Assembly: GCA_964522665.1 (NCBI GenBank) | Contig: CAZFVY010000151.1 | Coordinates: 1-11,103 of the forward strand | Source of the DNA: CAZFVY01 sp964522665 | GTDB lineage: Bacteria; Verrucomicrobiota; Verrucomicrobiia; Limisphaerales; CAZFVY01 | DNA: 11,103 nucleotides | Reading direction: 5' to 3' | Shown: positions 5,312 to 11,103 of the stretch, piece after piece | How positions within the stretch are numbered: position 1 is the first letter of the stretch | How the letters are laid out: each line of letters starts with the position of its first letter | Notes under the pieces: generated by a model | Databases searched by the model: none | What the model saw: only the letters and a program-made list of their open reading frames with translations | What the model was told of the DNA's origin: nothing | Made by a program: the position numbers and the translations under genes

Positions 5312-8300
5312 CTACCTTCTTCGATTTCCTCAACCAGGCGGGCGGAGCGCTGCTGCGCTTCGCCGCGCAGATGCTGCTCCAAGGCGGCGTGGTGATCGCG
5401 TTGCTCTTCATCGTGGACCGGCTCCTCCGTGATCGGGTCCGCGCGGTGGTCCGCTATTTCATGTGGCTCTTGGTCCCTCTGAAGTTTGTCCTGCCGCCGT
5501 CGCTCGCGCTTCCGAGCAGCCCGGCTTACTGGCTGCGAGAAAATCCGGCTTGGCAGGTTAGGGCTATCGATGCTACGGCGCCGACACCGGGCTACTCGCC
5601 GAACGAGCGGGGTAGCGCTCCTGCCCACGCTCAAGCGACCTTTCCGGCCCGACAATCTGCGCGGTCAACCTTGAAGCTCAGGCCGGCGGGTTGGGCGCTG
5701 TTTCTATGGCTGGCCGTTCTGACCGCGCTCGCCTATTGCCTTGCCTGGCGATTACGGGTGGCGCGACGGTTGGTGAGACAGGCTGGTTCCGCGCCGGAGC
5801 AGCTGACCTCGCTGATGGCGGGCGCCGCCGCGCAGCTCGGTATTCGACGGCGACCCCGTGTATTGTTGTCGGACGCCATCCGAGGCCCCGCGCTTTGCGG
5901 TACGTTTCGGCCCGTGATCCTGATGCCGGCCAATCTTGCGGCGAGCCTTTCCGCGACGGAACTCAAGGCGGTGTTCCTGCATGAGTTGGCGCATCTCAAA
6001 CGAGGCGACCTGTGGCTCCATCACATACAAACGCTGTTGCAGATCGTCTATTGGTGGCACCCGTTGCTCTGGTTCGCCAACGCCCGCATTCGCCGAGTGC
6101 GCGAGGAGGCCGTGGACGAAACGGTGTTGGCAACCCTGGCTGTGGAGGCCGACACTTACCCGACCACCTTGCTCAGGGTCGCCAAACATTCCCTGCGTGA
6201 ACAGCGGTTCGCGCTGGGTTTGCTCGGCATCATGGAGAGCAAGAGCACGCTTGGGCAACGCATCCGCCGGATGTTGTCACGGCCATTTCCCGGTACGTCC
6301 AGGATTGGGGCGACGGGGGCGATCGTCGTGATGGCGCTGGCCGTCGTCATTCTCCCGCTCGCGCGAGGATCGCAAGCGACGCCACACCTCGAGGTCGCGC
6401 CCCAGCCCGCCTCGGGCGCCGTGATGTCCAACGGCAAGAGTGTTCAGGACTGGTTCGAGCAGTACGACATGAACAGCAACGTCACGTTCAGCAATCAGGT
6501 GGTTGCGTTGCAGGGGATTCAGGATGTCGGCGCGGCGGCCGTTCCGTTCTTACGCGAGAAGTTAGCGACCGCGCGACCCGGAAAAGCCGTTTCCCGGTCG
6601 GCGGATGGTTCTTGTCGCAAAGCGGCCTGGATACTCTCCAAGTTGGGCGCTACCGCCGAGCCAGCCGTGCCCGAACTTATTCCCGCCCTCGACGACGAGG
6701 AAACCGCTAGTTACGCCGCGATGGCGTTGGGAAATATTGGGCCCAAAGCGAGCGCCGCGGTTCCCGCGTTGTTCGATTCGCTCCGATTTGGCAACGGTCC
6801 GGCCGGAACCGCGCTCGTCGCGATCGCTCCCAATCATCCCGAACTGGTGCCGACGCTGATTGAAGTATTCCAAAATGGGAATGATCAAGGTCTGGGCCAG
6901 CCCCGCAACTACGCGGCCAGGGCGCTCGAACGCCTCGGCAGGAAGGCGGCGCCCTCGATACCCGTGTTGCGCGCCGCGCTCCATGAGAAAAGTGACCTTC
7001 GCTACTCCGCGGTTCGCGCGCTTCGGCGGATTGCTCCCGACCGCGCGGATGTGATGGCGGAAGTGGAGGCCGTCCAAAAGTCGGACGTCCCGAAACTACC
7101 GCCAATTCCAGAATTGATCGCGCAAGCCAAGAGCGGCCCTTGGGGCCAAAGAATGCAGGCCATCCAAAACTTGGGTAACGCCATCGCTAGGGCCGGTTTC
7201 AACGGCGCCCCCCTCACTAAGGAGCAAATCCACGATCAAATCCTGCCGCTTTTGAGTGACGCCTTGGATGATCAGGATCCGCCCGTCTCCCAGGCGGCCG
7301 GGAGCGCCTGCGGGAGCTTGGGGACCAACGCGGCGCCACTCCTGCCCAAATTGATGGCGCTCGCCGAACGAGACGGCCCCGCAAGAGGCAACGTCCTCGG
7401 TAGTCTATTGCAAGTTGCCCCCGGCGACGTTCGCGTTCTCCCCCTTTTGATTCGCGGATTGGATGACGCATCGCCTGGCATGCGAGGCAATGCCGCCGCG
7501 GTCTTGCGAACGTTTGGTCCCGAAGCGCACGCGGCGGTCCCCGGGTTGCAGAAGTTGCTTATGGATCACGAGCCGTGGGTGCGCTTCAATGCCGCGCTTG
7601 CGCTTTGGAACATCGCCCGGCAACCGCCTTCGATCCCGGTCTTTGTCGAAGCCCTGAAAGTGGATGACGAGACCTATTTTGTGCCACGGGCGGTTTGCAA
7701 GCTATTTGGGGAAATGGGACCGGCGGCGAAGGAAGGAGCGCCGGCTCTGCGCGAATTGATCTCCCACTGGGATCCGAACGTCCGCGCGCTGGCCCGTGGC
7801 GCCCTTGAAAAGGTTGATCCGGCAGATCCGGCTTTGCGCGAACGGCGAGTGGGAGGCGTAAGTTTGCCACCGCCCGCGGTGATCACTTCTCTACCACCGC
7901 GCGAAGACGCCATCGCCGTGCCCAAGATTCCGATTGCGCTGGGCGCGTCGATTCGAAAGCTTCGCTCGAACGACAGGCAGGTCCGCTTTGAAGCGTTGGA
8001 GGAACTGGGACGCAAGGGCCCGAATGCGCGCGAGGCGGTCCCGTTTCTCAAACCGTTAATCAAAACGGAGGACGCCGAGACTCGCTCGTATATTGCGGCA
8101 ATGCTCGCGGACGTTGATCCGACCGGAGCGCAGAGTTTGCCTATCCTCGTGGATGCGCTCGGGGATCGGGAGGCGGAGGTTCGGGCGGCCGCTTTACTCT
8201 CGGTACGAAAGCTTGGCCCGCACGGGCGGTCGGCCATGGACTCAGTCAGGCTGGCGTTGAAAGACCCCGACGAGTCAGTCCGCCGGGCGGCGTCTGACGC

Positions 8301-8337
8301 GCTAAACCGAATCAACGTGGGAGTGACCAACCAATGA
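5308..8337 (+). CDS. BlaR1-like M56 metallopeptidase fused to a long HEAT-repeat sensor-type domain
   Basis: This is a 1009-residue protein. Membrane segments lie at about 14-36, 47-68, 127-146 and 334-351, the four-segment layout of BlaR1/MecR1. Between the third and fourth is the M56 zinc protease domain, with HELAH at 225-229 (His225, Glu226, His229), a downstream R-E-E-A-V-D-E-T-V-L element supplying the third ligand (probably Glu266), and conserved R-G-P-A-L-C-G and H-P-L-L-W. By BlaR1 topology this domain is cytoplasmic and everything after residue 351 is outside. The outside part has no penicillin-binding S-x-x-K domain. Instead, HEAT repeats fill about 376-845 and 883-1006, separated by a proline-rich linker (about 848-880). 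The first begins G-K-S-V-Q-D-W-F, typical of verrucomicrobial HEAT proteins. Likely role: an antirepressor protease acting on the BlaI-like protein. The start is TTG at 5308, overlapping the repressor stop, with AAGGA just upstream; ATG at 5371 is an alternative. Confidence 0.9.
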   Translation: MTTFFDFLNQAGGALLRFAAQMLLQGGVVIALLFIVDRLLRDRVRAVVRYFMWLLVPLKFVLPPSLALPSSPAYWLRENPAWQVRAIDATAPTPGYSPNERGSAPAHAQATFPARQSARSTLKLRPAGWALFLWLAVLTALAYCLAWRLRVARRLVRQAGSAPEQLTSLMAGAAAQLGIRRRPRVLLSDAIRGPALCGTFRPVILMPANLAASLSATELKAVFLHELAHLKRGDLWLHHIQTLLQIVYWWHPLLWFANARIRRVREEAVDETVLATLAVEADTYPTTLLRVAKHSLREQRFALGLLGIMESKSTLGQRIRRMLSRPFPGTSRIGATGAIVVMALAVVILPLARGSQATPHLEVAPQPASGAVMSNGKSVQDWFEQYDMNSNVTFSNQVVALQGIQDVGAAAVPFLREKLATARPGKAVSRSADGSCRKAAWILSKLGATAEPAVPELIPALDDEETASYAAMALGNIGPKASAAVPALFDSLRFGNGPAGTALVAIAPNHPELVPTLIEVFQNGNDQGLGQPRNYAARALERLGRKAAPSIPVLRAALHEKSDLRYSAVRALRRIAPDRADVMAEVEAVQKSDVPKLPPIPELIAQAKSGPWGQRMQAIQNLGNAIARAGFNGAPLTKEQIHDQILPLLSDALDDQDPPVSQAAGSACGSLGTNAAPLLPKLMALAERDGPARGNVLGSLLQVAPGDVRVLPLLIRGLDDASPGMRGNAAAVLRTFGPEAHAAVPGLQKLLMDHEPWVRFNAALALWNIARQPPSIPVFVEALKVDDETYFVPRAVCKLFGEMGPAAKEGAPALRELISHWDPNVRALARGALEKVDPADPALRERRVGGVSLPPPAVITSLPPREDAIAVPKIPIALGASIRKLRSNDRQVRFEALEELGRKGPNAREAVPFLKPLIKTEDAETRSYIAAMLADVDPTGAQSLPILVDALGDREAEVRAAALLSVRKLGPHGRSAMDSVRLALKDPDESVRRAASDALNRINVGVTNQ

Positions 8338-9842
8338 ACTTGACACGGAAGAGAGCTCCGGAAGATGGGTACGGTTTCGGCCTGAGGGTTGCGTGGCCGG
8401 CCATCAAGACAGCCTCCGATCCGGCCAGTGAGTCCGCGCGCTGCCCAAAATCCCGTCAAACGTTCTCGCGACATCTTCCGGCCAGAGGGGCGGAACGGCT
8501 CCTTCACCCGGCGAGGCTGATGAGTCTATGCGTGGTGATTGCTTGCGCGATTTTCTCGGGGAAGGCCGGCGAGCCACAACCCCATCCGCCCGACCTGATT
8601 GGCGTCGTCTCCGACGATCGCGGGGACACGCTTTTTGAAGCGACTGTTTTCATCTATACGGCGGGACCGCGCGTCGGCACGAGCACCTTGTGTCCGTCGT
8701 GTTACCTGGATTGCCGCAAGCGCGCCACGACAGACAAAGACGGTACTTTCAGAATCCCAGCGCTTGATCCGAGCTTGCTGTTTCGCCTGCTCGTGGTCGG
8801 GAAGAACCATAAGTCAAAGTTCGTCAATAAAGTGGATCCGTTGGCCGGCCCGGTGAACGTGGCGCTCGAGCGATTGGAGCGGGAGAAATATGGCCCCAAG
8901 CAGACGTTATCGGGACGGGTGGTCAATTCCGACGGCGAGCCGGTATTCGGCGCCGTGGTGAATTTCGATATTTTCTTCGGCGAAGAAGCTAACTGCGGGG
9001 GTGACTGCGCCGGCGTCGATCAGGCCGCCGTCTCGGACCACGACGGCCGCTTCCTCATTACGTCGGAAAAGAAGTTTGATTGGATGACGGTCACCGCGGA
9101 AGCGCCCGGCTTGGCGCGCCGGCGTTTTTTTAAGCTCGATAGCTCCCAAACGCACGAACTGCGCCTGACCGAGGGCGCCACGGTTACCGGGCGACTTCAG
9201 AAAGCGGGGCAGCTGCTCAAGGGTTTCAGCGTAGGGCTGGTCTCCGTCGATCGTTCGGACGATTCTACGGGAGGTTTTGAAGCCACGACGAACGACGAAG
9301 GGTTTTTCTGCTTTCAAAACATTCCTCCCTACCACGAGTATTTTGTCTATGGGTTGATGCGGTCGCTGCAGCAAGTTGGCTGCGTGGCCGCGAAGCGATT
9401 GCGGGTCGCCGCCGACGGTTCCTCCAAAAGCGCGGGCGATCTCGAAGTGACTCCCGGAGTGCGTCTGACGGGCCGCGTCGTTCTCGCGGATGGTAATCCG
9501 GTCCCGCCGCACACCCGGCTCTCGGTTGGCCCGGCGAACGCCTGGGACGCGTTGAGCGTGGAACTGGATCCCAACGGTCGCTTCGAGGCGCCGTCGCTGC
9601 CCCGGGACTCGTACGGGGTGAGCGTTCACGTTCGCGGCTACTCGATGTCGCTGAAAAACAAGAGCCTGGACCGGATCAACGGCGGACTCGTCGGCCGGAT
9701 TGACCAGGATACGGACCTGACCATTCTCTTGGAGCCCGGCCAGTTTGCGCCGCCGGACTTCCAAAAACCGTGGAACCTCAGACTGGAAGCGCCACCAAGG
9801 GACAAGCCGCTGCAAGGAGCGGACGCGGTGACCGCGTTGTAA
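8334..9842 (+). CDS. exported protein with repeated carboxypeptidase-regulatory-like (beta-sandwich) domains
   Basis: This 502-residue protein begins at an ATG overlapping the M56 stop by four bases (ATGA). Residues about 88-180, 192-280, 282-365 and 376-467 each look like a carboxypeptidase-regulatory/transthyretin-like beta sandwich: repeated openings such as L-S-G-R-V-V-N-S-D-G-E-P-V (192-204) and L-T-G-R-V-V-L-A-D-G-N-P-V (378-390), and D-G-x-F/D-E-G-F strands. A C-P-S-C-x-x-x-C cluster (120-127) and Cys221/Cys225 may form disulfides. A hydrophobic stretch at about 62-75 is the export signal or anchor, preceded by an unusual Arg-rich 62-residue extension. A later ATG (8520, Met63) would put this stretch at the N-terminus and create a lipobox-like V-I-A-C ending at Cys71. 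No enzyme motif is seen. Position suggests an envelope partner, ligand-binding accessory or output of the M56-HEAT sensor. Confidence 0.8.
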   Translation: MNLTRKRAPEDGYGFGLRVAWPAIKTASDPASESARCPKSRQTFSRHLPARGAERLLHPARLMSLCVVIACAIFSGKAGEPQPHPPDLIGVVSDDRGDTLFEATVFIYTAGPRVGTSTLCPSCYLDCRKRATTDKDGTFRIPALDPSLLFRLLVVGKNHKSKFVNKVDPLAGPVNVALERLEREKYGPKQTLSGRVVNSDGEPVFGAVVNFDIFFGEEANCGGDCAGVDQAAVSDHDGRFLITSEKKFDWMTVTAEAPGLARRRFFKLDSSQTHELRLTEGATVTGRLQKAGQLLKGFSVGLVSVDRSDDSTGGFEATTNDEGFFCFQNIPPYHEYFVYGLMRSLQQVGCVAAKRLRVAADGSSKSAGDLEVTPGVRLTGRVVLADGNPVPPHTRLSVGPANAWDALSVELDPNGRFEAPSLPRDSYGVSVHVRGYSMSLKNKSLDRINGGLVGRIDQDTDLTILLEPGQFAPPDFQKPWNLRLEAPPRDKPLQGADAVTAL

Positions 9843-9848
9843 GAAAGT

Positions 9849-9868
9849 GGCGCGCGGTTCGTGGCGCC
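9849..9868 (-). terminator. candidate terminator for the alanine dehydrogenase gene
   Basis: On the minus strand GGCGC (9868-9864) and GCGCC (9853-9849) form a 5-bp GC stem with a 10-base loop, followed by ACTTTCTT, a T-rich but imperfect tail. It fills the 33-base gap between the two convergent genes. On the plus strand no T-run follows, so it would work poorly for the upstream operon. Confidence 0.3.
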
Positions 9869-9875
9869 GCCCAGC

Positions 9876-10976
9876 TCAAAACGCCGGGGCGACGAAGGGG
9901 AGTCCGTGGGCGTCGGCGACGGCGCGGCAGGTGACGTGGCCGTTCATAACGTTGATGCCGCTGAGGAGCGAGAGTTGGCGGCCGGCGGCTTCGGCGAGGC
10001 CGTGATCGGCGAGCGATTCGATATACCGATAGGTCACGTTCGTCAGGGCTTGGGTCGCCGTGCGGGCGTAGGCGGCCGGCATGTTCGCCACGCAATAATG
10101 GAGCACGTTTTCCTCGACGAAAACCGGGTCGTGATGCGTGGTCGGGCGCGACGTTTCGATGCAACCGCCCTGGTCGATGGCGATATCGACCACGACGCTG
10201 CCCGGCCGCATCCGGCGCAACATTTCGCGGGTGATTAATTTCGGCGCCTTCGCGCCGGGCACAAGCACCGCGCCGATCAACAGGTCCACCGAGGGCAGAA
10301 TCTCCATGACGTGGCCCTCGTTCGAGTAAAGCGTGTGCGCGGTGTGAAGCGTGATGTCGAGGAAGCGCATCCGCTCGACATCGACTTCGAGGATCGTGAC
10401 GTCCGCGCCCAGCCCGGTGGCCATCCGCGCGGCGTTGATGCCCGAAACGCCGCCGCCGAGCACGACGACCTTGCCGGGCAGGACGCCGGGGACGCCGCCG
10501 AGGAGGACGCCGCTGCCGCCCTCGTGTTTCGCCAGAAAATAGCCGCCCACCAGCACCGACATGCGCCCGGCGATCTCGCTCATCGGCTCGAGCAGCGGCA
10601 GCCGCCGGTTGTACTCGATCGTTTCGTACGCGAGCGCCGTCACGCCGGATTGGACCAACGCTTCCGTCAACGATCGGCTCGCGGCCAAGTGCAGATAGGT
10701 AAACAGAATCTGCCCCGGCCGCAGCAGGCCGTACTCTTCGGGCAACGGTTCCTTGACCTTGACGATCAAGTCGCTCTCCGCGAAGACCTCCGCGTGGCCC
10801 GCGGCGAGCGTGGCGCCCGCGTGTTCGTAGTCGGCGTCCGGGTAGCCCGCGCCGACGCCCGCGCCGCGCTCGACGATGACCCGATGGCCGCGTTTCTGCA
10901 GTTGGTACGCGGCCGATGGCAGCAGCGCCACGCGGAACTCCTGCGCTTTGATTTCTTTGGGAACGCCGATGATCAT
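9876..10976 (-). CDS. ald: alanine dehydrogenase
   Basis: NAD-dependent alanine dehydrogenase interconverts L-alanine with pyruvate and ammonium in the cytoplasm. The 366-residue product is near the usual length of about 370. It starts M-I-I-G-V-P-K-E, the classic family opening. Residues matching the known pyruvate/catalytic site are Arg15 (E-F-R-V-A-L), Lys75 (K-V-K-E-P) and His96 (Y-L-H-L-A-A). The Rossmann motif G-G-G-V-S-G lies at 174-179, with Glu197/Asp199 at the end of the next strand, consistent with NAD(H). D-I-A-I-D-Q-G-G (264-271) supplies the conserved aspartate, and the N-M-P (298-300) segment is also typical. The start is ATG at 10976; the Shine-Dalgarno is weak. It is transcribed towards the BlaI-M56 operon and is probably unrelated in function. 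No sign of damage or transfer is seen. Confidence 0.96.
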   Translation of the reverse strand: MIIGVPKEIKAQEFRVALLPSAAYQLQKRGHRVIVERGAGVGAGYPDADYEHAGATLAAGHAEVFAESDLIVKVKEPLPEEYGLLRPGQILFTYLHLAASRSLTEALVQSGVTALAYETIEYNRRLPLLEPMSEIAGRMSVLVGGYFLAKHEGGSGVLLGGVPGVLPGKVVVLGGGVSGINAARMATGLGADVTILEVDVERMRFLDITLHTAHTLYSNEGHVMEILPSVDLLIGAVLVPGAKAPKLITREMLRRMRPGSVVVDIAIDQGGCIETSRPTTHHDPVFVEENVLHYCVANMPAAYARTATQALTNVTYRYIESLADHGLAEAAGRQLSLLSGINVMNGHVTCRAVADAHGLPFVAPAF

Positions 10977-11103
10977 ACTCGTTGAATCGTCTCGTCGAGG
11001 GCGGTTAAGACTTCGGTTCGTTGAACGCGCCGGCTGATTGATTTACGGGCATAAGCATCCGGTTATTAGCTCCACAGCATCAACTGGTTAGGAATATTGG
11101 TTG

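Noticed and set aside
4913..8337. Beta-lactam resistance module (blaR1-blaI)
   Set aside because: The M56 protein lacks a penicillin-binding sensor domain and no beta-lactamase or PBP2a-like gene is present, so calling it a beta-lactam resistance system is not supported.
7674..8507. 277-codon minus-strand frame over the M56-HEAT 3' end
   Set aside because: Ser/Arg-rich antisense shadow of clear HEAT repeats.
8907..9815. 302-codon minus-strand frame over the beta-sandwich protein gene
   Set aside because: Antisense shadow; the plus frame has repeated domain openings and conserved Gly/Asp turns.
10977..11103. Promoter for the alanine dehydrogenase gene
   Set aside because: I looked on the minus strand for a -35/-10 pair and found none with acceptable spacing; the upstream region is also cut by the window end.

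Overview
The window looks like chromosomal DNA from a member of the Verrucomicrobiota (possibly Pedosphaera/Limisphaerales-like). Planctomycetota-related bacteria are the main alternative. This is inferred from gene content: a BlaI repressor followed by an M56 metallopeptidase whose sensor domain is a long HEAT array, an octaheme cytochrome with a HEAT-like tail, secreted carboxypeptidase-regulatory-like domains, and poor Shine-Dalgarno use. No rRNA, tRNA, CRISPR array or transposase is visible.

Left part (1-2863) is sparse and less GC-rich in places, like an accessory region. It holds two minus-strand genes. One (325-825) encodes a small exported protein with eight cysteines, with a hairpin at its stop codon and a dyad in its promoter. 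The other (1120-1956) encodes a DNA-binding-like protein resembling plasmid/phage partition-type proteins. About 900 bases (1957-2863) carry no convincing gene.

Right part (2864-11103) is dense and GC-rich with strong coding character. A membrane-anchored octaheme c-type cytochrome (2864-4804) is followed by a candidate terminator. A promoter with a palindromic BlaI-type operator then precedes a three-gene operon with stop/start overlaps: blaI-like repressor (4913-5311), M56 peptidase-HEAT fusion (5308-8337) and an exported multi-domain carboxypeptidase-regulatory-like protein (8334-9842). Alanine dehydrogenase (9876-10976) lies convergently on the minus strand.

The most interesting unit is the BlaI/M56-HEAT/beta-sandwich operon. 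By analogy with BlaR1-BlaI and MecR1-MecI, an outside signal sensed by the HEAT array, perhaps with help from the third protein, would activate the cytoplasmic HExxH protease and relieve BlaI repression. There is no penicillin-binding sensor domain and no beta-lactamase in the window, so the signal is unlikely to be a beta-lactam and is unknown. Single parts of this arrangement are known in these phyla; the role of this combination is inference.
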